Below, in pieces: positions 6,998 through 13,869 of a DNA stretch of 16,040 nucleotides. Positions within the stretch are counted from its first letter, which is position 1; the number at the start of each line of letters is the position of its first letter. The notes under the pieces were generated by a model that was given only the letters and a program-made list of their open reading frames with translations, had not been told where the DNA came from and made no database searches. A program made the translations under genes and the position numbers. This DNA is from Cyanobacteria bacterium UBA11370 (GTDB lineage: Bacteria > Cyanobacteriota > Cyanobacteriia > Cyanobacteriales > Coleofasciculaceae): NCBI GenBank assembly GCA_003486645.1, contig DNGI01000080.1:53927-69966 (forward strand), given 5' to 3'.

Positions 6998-8161
6998 ATG
7001 AGTAGCAATAATCCTCACACGACTGCATCACCTCCTCAAGCGGGTGGCAGTCTCAGTTTTTTTGAAAAATATCTTACGATTTGGGTGTTTCTGTGCATTC
7101 TAGGAGGTATTGTCTTAGGGAGATTATTTCCCGGTGTAGCGGTGGCACTGGATGCGATGAGTGTTTATCAGGTATCAATTCCGATTGCTATCTGCCTGTT
7201 TTTTATGATGTATCCCATTATGGTAAAGATTGACTTCACTCAAGCGGTTAACGTCATAAAAGCCCCCAAACCTGTTATCCTGACGTTAGTTGTAAATTGG
7301 CTAATTAAACCGTTCACAATGGTAGCCTTTGCTCAGTTCTTTTTGGGTTGGCTGTTTCATCATTTTTTGACGGGAACGGAGGTCATTCGTGGGAGTGAAG
7401 TCACACTGGCTAATTCCTATATTGCGGGTACAATTTTATTAGGAATTGCACCTTGTACCGCGATGGTTTTGATGTGGGGATATCTTTCTTACAGCAATCA
7501 AGGACATACCTTAGTTATGGTAGCTGTCAATTCCCTGACCATGTTGTTTTTATATGCACCTCTGGGACGGTGGTTATTAGCGGCTAATGATTTAATTGTG
7601 CCTTGGCAAACGATTGTGTTGTCGGTACTAATTTATGTAGGTTTACCCTTGGCAGCGGGGATGTACAGCCGTTATTGGATTTTGAAATATAAGGGAAAAG
7701 CGTGGTTTGAACGTCGCTTTCTCAAGTATCTCAGTCCCGTTGCGATCGCTGCTCTCCTGATTACTTTGGTATTACTATTTGCCTTCAAAGGTGACTTGAT
7801 TGTTAACAATCCACTTCACATTGTATTAATTGCTGTACCCCTATTTATCCAAACCAATTTTATTTTCTTAATCGGTTATGTTGCTGCTTTAAAATTGAAT
7901 CTATCCTATGAAGATGCGGCACCAGCGGCATTAATTGGAGCAAGTAATCATTTTGAGGTTGCGATTGCTACAGCCGTCATGCTTTTTGGTTTAAATTCGG
8001 GTGCGGCACTAGCGACAGTAGTGGGGGTTTTAATTGAAGTCCCCGTGATGTTAATGTTAGTAGAATTATGTAAGCGCACCGCCATGTGGTTTCCACGAGA
8101 ACCCGAAAAAGCTACCTTACATGACCCCCGCTGTTTTAGCCCTTTCAATTCAAATATTTGA
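6998..8161 (+). CDS. acr3: ACR3-family arsenite efflux permease
   Basis: This inner-membrane secondary carrier exports As(III). It is a 387-residue protein with about ten hydrophobic segments. The family's essential cysteine lies in the fourth membrane segment, [16 protein letters not shown] (C153). The essential glutamate lies in [16 protein letters not shown] (E320). [10 protein letters not shown] (104-113) and [13 protein letters not shown] (343-355) are also typical. The N-terminal 20 residues are polar and probably cytoplasmic. It starts at ATG 6998 with no evident ribosome site. Its stop codon is followed 44 bases later by arsC, which has no promoter of its own that I can see, so the two are likely co-transcribed. 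The gene is sometimes labelled arsB in cyanobacteria, but the protein is ACR3-type and not the ArsB/NhaD type. Confidence 0.95.
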   Translation: MSSNNPHTTASPPQAGGSLSFFEKYLTIWVFLCILGGIVLGRLFPGVAVALDAMSVYQVSIPIAICLFFMMYPIMVKIDFTQAVNVIKAPKPVILTLVVNWLIKPFTMVAFAQFFLGWLFHHFLTGTEVIRGSEVTLANSYIAGTILLGIAPCTAMVLMWGYLSYSNQGHTLVMVAVNSLTMLFLYAPLGRWLLAANDLIVPWQTIVLSVLIYVGLPLAAGMYSRYWILKYKGKAWFERRFLKYLSPVAIAALLITLVLLFAFKGDLIVNNPLHIVLIAVPLFIQTNFIFLIGYVAALKLNLSYEDAAPAALIGASNHFEVAIATAVMLFGLNSGAALATVVGVLIEVPVMLMLVELCKRTAMWFPREPEKATLHDPRCFSPFNSNI

Positions 8162-8167
8162 CTAAAT

Positions 8168-8205
8168 ACAAACAACCAACAACCAACAACCAACAACTAA
8201 TAACA
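8168..8205 (+). repeat. CCAACAA tandem tract between acr3 and arsC
   Basis: AACAACC units (7-bp period, about four copies) fill the 44-bp space between the acr3 stop codon and the arsC ATG. This is the reverse complement of the TTGTTGG tract after arsM. No Shine-Dalgarno sequence lies between it and the ATG. Confidence 0.8.
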
Positions 8206-8613
8206 ATGAAACAAGTCATGTTTGTGTGTAAGAAAAATTCTTGCCGTTCCCAAATGGCAGAAGGTTTTGCTCGTACCTTGGGAGAAGGAACAATTGCTGT
8301 CACCAGTTCTGGATTAGAATCGTCTGGGGTGCATCCTACAGCGATTCAAGTGATGTCGGAAATTGGGATTGATATTAGTAACCAAACCTCTAAACCGTTA
8401 AGTAATTTCCATCCAGAAGATTACAATGCTGTGATTTCTTTATGCGGTTGCGGCGTTAATTTGCCGGAAGATTGGGTATTGCGAGAGGTGTTTGAAGATT
8501 GGCAACTTGATGATCCGGATGGACAACCTATCGAAACATTTCAGCGAGTCAGAGATGAAATTAAAGAACGAGTGGCAAAATTGGTGGAATCCTTAAGGGA
8601 ATCTAAAATCTAA
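8206..8613 (+). CDS. arsC: Arsenate reductase ArsC, glutathione/glutaredoxin-linked LMW-PTPase type
   Basis: ArsC reduces As(V) to As(III), which ACR3 then exports. The P-loop CKKNSCRS (C8-X5-R14) begins the protein, and C80 and C82 lie in VISLCGCGVNLP. This cysteine set and numbering match my recollection of Synechocystis ArsC (slr0946), a hybrid enzyme with an LMW-phosphatase fold that uses glutathione and glutaredoxin. EDWQLDDPDG (97-106) supplies the late aspartate loop. The length of 135 aa is normal. I chose ATG 8206. An in-frame TTG at 8158 would only add 16 residues encoded by a CAACAAC repeat. It probably shares the acr3 message, with translation helped by an unstructured A/C-rich leader. 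Confidence 0.95.
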   Translation: MKQVMFVCKKNSCRSQMAEGFARTLGEGTIAVTSSGLESSGVHPTAIQVMSEIGIDISNQTSKPLSNFHPEDYNAVISLCGCGVNLPEDWVLREVFEDWQLDDPDGQPIETFQRVRDEIKERVAKLVESLRESKI

Positions 8614-8633
8614 AATTCAAAATCACAAATGGG

Positions 8634-8664
8634 TTGACATTGACCAGTATTTCGGTAATACTGG
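8634..8664 (+). promoter_or_regulatory. arsR2 promoter with embedded operator palindrome
   Basis: TTGACA (8634-8639), 16 bases, TAATAC (8656-8661) form a strong promoter. Between and across the boxes lies a perfect 8-bp inverted repeat, CCAGTATT (8644-8651), TCGGT, AATACTGG (8657-8664), which is a likely ArsR2 operator. The predicted start of transcription falls at about the arsR2 ATG (8669). Confidence 0.75.
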
Positions 8665-8668
8665 AAAT

Positions 8669-9022
8669 ATGCAAAAAACGAACACCAATCCAGATTGCAT
8701 ATCAGTAGAAGCGATCGCGGAAATTTTTGCTGCCCTTGGACAGGTTTCCCGCCTTCAGATTGTGCGCTTGCTGCTGTCAGCCCATCCCAAGGGACTCCCA
8801 GCCGGAGAAATTCAGCAGGAATTAAAGATTCCCGCTTCTACCCTCTCCCATCACCTCGATAAACTTCGTCAGGTGGGGCTACTGAATATGGAGAAAGATA
8901 AGCAGTGGATTTGGTATAGTGTTCAGTCTGAGGTTCTCAAATACTTGCTGGACTTCCTTTTTGCAGAGTGTTGTACTCGCAATCGAGTCGTTGCAGTTGA
9001 GGAAATTGAGCGTTCCGGCTAA
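8669..9022 (+). CDS. arsR: ArsR/SmtB-family repressor with C-terminal Cys pair (arsR2)
   Basis: This is a second, unrelated-looking ArsR-fold repressor of 117 residues. It has IAEIFAALGQVSRLQIVRLL (16-35), recognition region PASTLSHHLDKLRQVGLL (55-72) and wing EKDKQWIWYSV (75-85). It lacks the alpha-3 CxC site. It has C101-C102 at the end of the last helix (FAECC) and C10 near the N-terminus. This resembles the Acidithiobacillus ArsR type, whose arsenic site lies in the C-terminal region. It is 61 bases upstream of arsI and likely controls itself and arsI. Its inducer could be As(III) or methylarsenite, and the sequence does not decide which. The ATG sits directly at the predicted transcription start, and no ribosome site exists. 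Confidence 0.9.
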   Translation: MQKTNTNPDCISVEAIAEIFAALGQVSRLQIVRLLLSAHPKGLPAGEIQQELKIPASTLSHHLDKLRQVGLLNMEKDKQWIWYSVQSEVLKYLLDFLFAECCTRNRVVAVEEIERSG

Positions 9023-9083
9023 ACCATGGTGTTCATTTTTTGACTTTTATTTCGATATTTGCAGAAACATAAGGAGACTACCC

Positions 9084-9539
9084 ATGACAGTCCTCAAAAC
9101 TCACGTTGCTTTGAATGTCACTAACATTGAAAAGTCTGTTACCTTTTATCAGGCAATGTTTGGTGTTATTCCTGTGAAACATAAGGTTGACTACGCCAAG
9201 TTTGATCTTGCCAATCCACCCCTTAATCTCACACTCAATCTTGCTCAAACTGTTGAACAAAATGGTGCATTATCTCATTTAGGAGTACAGGTTGAAAGTT
9301 CCCAGGATGTACAAGCTGCAATTCATCGGTTTAAAGAAGCGGGACTAACACTATTTGAAGAAAAAGATACGAACTGTTGCTATGCGTTGCAAGACAAAGT
9401 ATGGGTGACAGATCCAGATGGGAACCGCTGGGAAGTATTTGTGGTCAAAGTGGGGGATACGGCACCCGAAGAAAATGTGGAAGTTGACATAAATTCTAAC
9501 ACGAATTCATCCGTTGTGAAATCACCCTGCTGTGCTTAA
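9084..9539 (+). CDS. arsI: ArsI-type C-As lyase (VOC-fold dioxygenase)
   Basis: ArsI is a ferrous-iron, oxygen-dependent enzyme that cleaves the carbon-arsenic bond of trivalent methyl and aromatic arsenicals. The protein has 151 residues and a single glyoxalase/VOC fold. Expected metal ligands are H7 (KTHVALNV), H65 (LSHLGVQVE) and E117 (RWEVFVV). The vicinal pair C98-C99 in DTNCCYAL matches the substrate-binding cysteines of ArsI. The tail ends in PCCA, an additional cysteine pair. I chose ATG 9084, preceded by AAGGAG (9071-9076) at ideal spacing. A longer frame from 8919 only overlaps arsR2. It lies just after arsR2 and shares its promoter. With arsM in the same island, arsenic can be both methylated and demethylated. 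Confidence 0.93.
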   Translation: MTVLKTHVALNVTNIEKSVTFYQAMFGVIPVKHKVDYAKFDLANPPLNLTLNLAQTVEQNGALSHLGVQVESSQDVQAAIHRFKEAGLTLFEEKDTNCCYALQDKVWVTDPDGNRWEVFVVKVGDTAPEENVEVDINSNTNSSVVKSPCCA

Positions 9540-9564
9540 GCCGAACAAGTCCAAAAACTACTCA

Positions 9565-9617
9565 AATCCTAAATTTCTCGTTCTAGGATTGGTATTCCTA
9601 TTCAGGAACAGTGTTCC
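9565..9617. terminator. Inverted repeats in the convergent arsI / transglutaminase spacer
   Basis: AATCCTA (9565-9571) pairs with TAGGATT (9584-9590), and GGAAC (9605-9609) pairs with GTTCC (9613-9617). These stems lie between two converging genes and could end transcription in both directions. No strong T tract follows, so the call is tentative. Confidence 0.35.
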
Positions 9618-9638
9618 CTGTTCGATCCATCCACTCCT

Positions 9639-12600
9639 TCACATTACTCGCCGCAAGTCCAACGTCAGCGGATATTCCGGACTCAATTGTAACGATGGTA
9701 TCTTAATTTTCCCTGGCGTATGACCTTGTGGCACAAACCGTTCCACCATCCGCGACTCGGCTTCTCGATGATTCAAAGGAAACTTCTCATAAACCGAACC
9801 ATTCGGGTGATTCACATAATACGTACAACCCCCAATTGATCGTTCCACCCAACTATCTACAATATCGAATAGTAATGGAGTATGAGGGCTAATTGCCGGA
9901 TGTAATAATGATGCATATTGCCTCGCACGATAGCGCACACCACCGACATATTCACCTGCTACTCCTGTCGATTTTAACGGTACGGGTTGACCATTACAGG
10001 TAACACTATAACGGGATGAAAAATTATCAATATTTGGCGAATTCCCCATCGCACCTCGCAGCATTACCTGCATTCGTTCCATCGAAGAATCGACATAACG
10101 TGCAGTTCTACTACTCATTGTTTCTTCACCTAAAACAGGCCAAGGTTCGATCGCATGACGCAATTCTAACTGTACACCTTCCCTATTAATTTTACCATAG
10201 CAAGGGAAACGAAACTCAAAAAACGGTGTGAACCATTCAAATTCAAACGGATAACCTGCCGCTTGTAAATCGGCGATTACCTCTTTCAAATCTTCGCCGA
10301 TGTAATAAGGCAACATAAAGCGATCGTGTAGCGTTGTTCCCCAGCGAATTAAACTCCGAGTATAGGGTTCTTTCCAAAACCAAGCCACTAAACCCCGAAT
10401 CAGTAACATTTGCAATAAACTCATTCTCACATGAGGCGGCATAGCAAATGCGCGAAACTCTAACAACCCTAACTGATTTCTCGAATTTTCTACGGGAAAC
10501 AGTTTATCAATGCAAAAGGCTGAACGGTGGGTATTTCCTGTCACATCTACTAATAAATTACGTAACAAGCGATCCACTAACTCAGGCGATGTTTCTGGAT
10601 TCGGTTGTAACTCTTGAAATGCAATTTCTAAATCGTACAAACTTTCATGTCGCGCCTCATCAACACGAGGACACTGACTGGTTGCCCCAACAAATAAACC
10701 TGAAAATAAATAAGATAAACTGGGATGATTTTGCCAATAACTAATCAAACTCCGAAGTAAATCGGGACGTTTTAACAGGGGACTTTCTTGAACAGTTTTA
10801 CCGCCAATCGTAATATGAGAACCCCCACCCGTACTAACGGAACGACCATCTAGCATATACTTTTCCGTACCTAGACGGCACAGACGCGCCTCTTCATACA
10901 AACTTGTCGTAATTTCAACTAACTCATCCCAATTCGATGCGGGATGAATATTCACTTCAATCACACCCGGATCAGGGGTAATTTGAAATCCGACAATTCC
11001 AGAATTACTAGGAGGCGTGTATCCTTCAATCAGCACCGGAATTCCTATTTCCGCCGCCGTATCTTCAATGGCAGTAATTAAATCAACAAAACTTCTCGCC
11101 GAGGTAATCGGGGGGAGAAAAACATGAATAATTCCCTTTCTCGCCTCTACACTCATCGCTATGCGAATTGAATTTTCTGGAGATTCTAGAGGTTCAGGAC
11201 TAGGATTTGTAGGTTTAGACTCTAAGGGGAGAACCGCTTCTTGTTCTAACTCTACATTTTCCCAAGGAATTGAATTTAGAGGTAAGCGGAATCCAACGGA
11301 TGAGTTACCAACTAACAGATAAAGCTGATCTTGTGGCAGTGTCCAACGACAGGTACTCCAACACAATTGGTCATCTTTTAATACTGGCAATATGGGTAAA
11401 GTATAACCCCCAAGTTCACCATCTAATTCATAGGCGGGAAGGATACACTCTGAATTTACACCCAAACGTTTGACTAACGCGGCGATAAAAATTCCGGCTT
11501 CTTTTTGAGTATGACCGTAATCCTTCCCTTCTTCGGCATAACGTTCAGAATTACGCCAAATGGGAATACTATCCTTACGCCAATAACAGCCTAACGCCCA
11601 ACGGGGTAAAATTTCTCCCGGATACCATTTCCCTAAACCATAATGCAGCAGTCCACCGCCTTGAGAAAACTTTTTTTCTAAACGTTTGAGTAACTGATCA
11701 GCGAGTTTCCGCTTTTCATCTCCGAGTGCTTCAATTTGCCATTGTGGGGATTCAAAATCATCAATGGAGATAAAGGTTGGTTCTCCCCCCATTGTTAAAC
11801 CAACGCCTGAATTTTGTAAGTTCTCTTCCACCGCTTTGGCAAGACTATTTATATTTTGCCATTGCTCATCACTGTAAGGTTTAGTCACTCTAGACTCTTC
11901 TTTATATCGAGTGACACTGACGGAAAATTCGAGTTTAGATTCACACGGTTCTGTTGTACCAGGCATCGGACTAGCTGCTAATGGATCAGCAGTACAAGCG
12001 AGAGGAATGTGACCTTCTGCTGTTAGTAATCCAGAGGTTGGATCTAGCCCAATCCAACCCGCACCGGGGAGATAAACTTCTGCCCAAGCGTGTAAATCTG
12101 CACAATCTTCTGGTGTACCCGAGGGGCCATCCAGAGAGGGAATATCGGCTTTTAGCTGGATTAAATATCCAGAAACAAATCGCGCTGCTAGTCCGTAATG
12201 ACGTAATATTTGTACTAATAACCAAGCCGTATCTCGACAAGACCCTAGTTTTTTAGCAAGAGTTTCTTCACAGGATTGAATACCCGGTTCTAAGCGAATT
12301 GTATGAGTCAGTTCTTGAGCAAGCTGCTGATTGATAGAGACTAAAAAACTAGGAGTATAGACATTATTTTGGCGATGGTTTTTTACCCAAGCTTGCACTA
12401 GAGAGCTAGATTCTGTTAGTTCTAGAAACGGAATCAGTTCTTTGGCTAGGGTAGTTTCATAGGTAAAAGGATATTGGGTAGCATAACTTTCAACAAAAAA
12501 GTTGAAGGCGTTAATGGGTTGAATTTGAGCGATAATATCAACCTCTAGTATCAAGCGATCGCTCGGATTAGGAAAGGTTAGCCGTGTCAGAAAATTCCCG

Positions 12601-12776
12601 TAGGGGTCTTGTTGCCAAGTAATCCCATAATCTTGAGGCTCAATTTTTAGAGAATAGCTTTGAATCGGAGTGCGACAGTGCGGTGCAGGTTGTAGTCTCA
12701 GTGTATGAGGACCGAGAAAAATTTTCCGCTCAAAGGTGTAAGAAATCTGGTGGTTGATGCTAACTTTGATTGACAT
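9639..12776 (-). CDS. Transglutaminase-like / DUF2126 protein, 1045 aa
   Basis: Residues 1-100 are the beta-rich domain found before bacterial transglutaminase cores. Residues 165-260 hold the core with a putative Cys-His-Asp triad: C180 (KLGSCRDTAW), H229 (DLHAWAEVYLPG) and D245 (GLDPTSG). From about residue 310 to the end the sequence is DUF2126 (COG4196), with NSGVGLTMGGEPTF, LLHYGLGKWYPGE and GRSVSTGGGSHITIGG. Transglutaminase-fold proteins with DUF2126 usually occur near an alpha-E protein and a circularly permuted ATP-grasp protein, and have been linked to peptide synthesis or modification. Neither partner is here. The exact reaction is unknown. No signal peptide is seen. It starts at ATG 12776, right beside a TTGTTGG tract, and converges on arsI. 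Confidence 0.9.
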   Translation of the reverse strand: MSIKVSINHQISYTFERKIFLGPHTLRLQPAPHCRTPIQSYSLKIEPQDYGITWQQDPYGNFLTRLTFPNPSDRLILEVDIIAQIQPINAFNFFVESYATQYPFTYETTLAKELIPFLELTESSSLVQAWVKNHRQNNVYTPSFLVSINQQLAQELTHTIRLEPGIQSCEETLAKKLGSCRDTAWLLVQILRHYGLAARFVSGYLIQLKADIPSLDGPSGTPEDCADLHAWAEVYLPGAGWIGLDPTSGLLTAEGHIPLACTADPLAASPMPGTTEPCESKLEFSVSVTRYKEESRVTKPYSDEQWQNINSLAKAVEENLQNSGVGLTMGGEPTFISIDDFESPQWQIEALGDEKRKLADQLLKRLEKKFSQGGGLLHYGLGKWYPGEILPRWALGCYWRKDSIPIWRNSERYAEEGKDYGHTQKEAGIFIAALVKRLGVNSECILPAYELDGELGGYTLPILPVLKDDQLCWSTCRWTLPQDQLYLLVGNSSVGFRLPLNSIPWENVELEQEAVLPLESKPTNPSPEPLESPENSIRIAMSVEARKGIIHVFLPPITSARSFVDLITAIEDTAAEIGIPVLIEGYTPPSNSGIVGFQITPDPGVIEVNIHPASNWDELVEITTSLYEEARLCRLGTEKYMLDGRSVSTGGGSHITIGGKTVQESPLLKRPDLLRSLISYWQNHPSLSYLFSGLFVGATSQCPRVDEARHESLYDLEIAFQELQPNPETSPELVDRLLRNLLVDVTGNTHRSAFCIDKLFPVENSRNQLGLLEFRAFAMPPHVRMSLLQMLLIRGLVAWFWKEPYTRSLIRWGTTLHDRFMLPYYIGEDLKEVIADLQAAGYPFEFEWFTPFFEFRFPCYGKINREGVQLELRHAIEPWPVLGEETMSSRTARYVDSSMERMQVMLRGAMGNSPNIDNFSSRYSVTCNGQPVPLKSTGVAGEYVGGVRYRARQYASLLHPAISPHTPLLFDIVDSWVERSIGGCTYYVNHPNGSVYEKFPLNHREAESRMVERFVPQGHTPGKIKIPSLQLSPEYPLTLDLRRVM

Positions 12777-12778
12777 TG

Positions 12779-12810
12779 GTTATTGGTTGTTAGTTGTTGG
12801 TTGTTGGTTA
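12779..12810. repeat. TTGTTGG tract upstream of the transglutaminase gene
   Basis: TTGGTTGTTAGTTGTTGG-like units abut the start codon of the 1045-aa gene on its upstream side. It is the same family of sequence as at 5167-5213, and the reverse complement of the tract before arsC. Confidence 0.8.
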
Positions 12811-12817
12811 GAAAGTT

Positions 12818-12893
12818 ACAAATAACAAACAACAAATAACAAACAACAAATAACAAACAACAAATAACAAACAACAAATAACAAACAACAAAT
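12818..12893. repeat. Tandem repeat, 14-bp unit, 5.4 perfect copies
   Basis: ACAAATAACAAACA is repeated five times without a mismatch (12818-12887), followed by ACAAAT. It lies between the start of the transglutaminase gene and the stop of the zinc-ribbon gene, so it is in the upstream region of the former. One strand is almost wholly A and C. Confidence 0.95.
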
Positions 12894-12899
12894 TATGGT

Positions 12900-13472
12900 T
12901 TAATCAAGACGATGGCCACAACTGGAACAGAAGCGATCGCCTACATTAATTGATGCGCCACATTGGGAGCAAAAACGTTTGGTATTTTCGGCGGGAGTTG
13001 CGATCGACATCGGCGCACCCATCCGCATTTCCATGTTACCCATTCGCATTTCCATGGGGTTCAGATTCATTTCCATATCCCCCATTTTCATCGGTTGCAT
13101 GGGTTGCATCGGTTCCATGGGTTTCATGGGTTGCATCGGTTCCATGGGTGGCATCGTTGTTGCAGGTGTAGTCGCCACTTGCTGCATTTGCATCTGTTGA
13201 GAACTACCCAAGGAAGGCGTTCCACTCATGACGCTCATGCTACCGCCTTGAACTTGAATAAAATGTTCGCCCTGTGCTGTTTCAATTTTTAGGATCACAC
13301 CGTTGGAAGTTTGAAATAGCTGAGGCGGCGAAGTCCAACTTCCAGTTTGAAAACTGTTACTCGCTTGTTGTTGCTGTCCTAAACTACCACTAACGGTAGT
13401 AACGACAGTTTGCGTTCCTTGATTATCGAGGTAGACTCTTTGGCCCGTACCTAGCTCGCATACATAAGCCAT
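12900..13472 (-). CDS. Methionine-rich zinc-ribbon protein, 190 aa
   Basis: The N-terminal 80 residues (MAYVCELGTGQRVYLDNQG, then ILKIETAQGEHFIQVQGG) look like a small beta-rich domain. Residues 94-155 form a low-complexity segment with 20 methionines, made of M-x-P-M and M-E-M-R-M-G units (for example PMQPMKPMEPMQPM). The C-terminus is a zinc ribbon with CSQC (168-171) and CSSC (182-185), followed by GHRLD. No membrane segment is present. A ribosome site AGAGGT precedes ATG 13472, and a TACAAT -10-like box lies about 40 bases upstream (13509-13514 on this strand). The function is unknown. The Met segment could bind Cu(I) or act as a flexible linker, which is a guess. Confidence 0.85.
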   Translation of the reverse strand: MAYVCELGTGQRVYLDNQGTQTVVTTVSGSLGQQQQASNSFQTGSWTSPPQLFQTSNGVILKIETAQGEHFIQVQGGSMSVMSGTPSLGSSQQMQMQQVATTPATTMPPMEPMQPMKPMEPMQPMQPMKMGDMEMNLNPMEMRMGNMEMRMGAPMSIATPAENTKRFCSQCGASINVGDRFCSSCGHRLD

Positions 13473-13662
13473 AATAACCTCTTGATGAAAAAAATTTGTC
13501 CTGAGAGCATTGTACGGTTAAGTTGATCGCTACTGGAGTTTCTTAACAATTGTGTTATATGAGGCAAGAGGTAGGCTGCCCTTGCATCTAAAATTGCATA
13601 TTTTTCAGTTAAAAAACAAGCCGTTAAACCCTCTCCCCCATCTCCCCCTCTATTACAACCTC

Positions 13663-13797
13663 AATGTTTTCACAGAAGCCGCACAACGATTTGAAGATTG
13701 TCTCGTGGCAAATCCAGGCGATCGCGTAGCCCAGATTTACCTAAAGCGTTGCCAAGCTAAAATAGAAGCTGATGATGTAATTTCAAACAATCCATAG
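13663..13797 (+). pseudogene. C-terminal remnant of a cyclase/TPR-type gene
   Basis: The frame encodes FTEAAQRFEDCLVANPGD then RVAQIYLKRCQAKIE, which resembles the final TPR-like helix pair of cyanobacterial adenylate/guanylate cyclases (family pattern F-x-x-CL-x-x-NP-x-D ... Y-L-x-RCQ). About 45 residues survive. The upstream part of the open frame (13552-13662) reads as low-complexity proline/leucine sequence with no cyclase similarity, and there is no ribosome site. I read it as a decayed gene end. The identification rests on a short motif. Confidence 0.5.
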
Positions 13798-13869
13798 TCC
13801 TTATTAGCAAGATTGGGATAACGCACTTAACCTCAATCTTCCATCTACTCCACAATCCCTCCCTATGAA

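Noticed and set aside
8158..8205. TTG start giving arsC 16 extra residues
   Set aside because: The extension is encoded by a CAACAAC spacer repeat. The protein family begins at the ATG at 8206.
8919..9083. Upstream extension of arsI to 206 aa
   Set aside because: It overlaps arsR2 in another frame. AAGGAG and ATG 9084 give the normal ArsI start.
10448..12256. Plus-strand frames of 67 to 98 aa and an 84-aa minus frame
   Set aside because: All lie inside the 1045-aa transglutaminase/DUF2126 gene in other frames and show no domain.
12818..12893. CRISPR-like array
   Set aside because: The 14-bp units are directly contiguous with no spacers. It is a simple tandem repeat.
12950..13292. Three plus-strand frames, one rich in His-Gly-Phe
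   Set aside because: They are antisense readings of the methionine-codon repeats in the zinc-ribbon gene.
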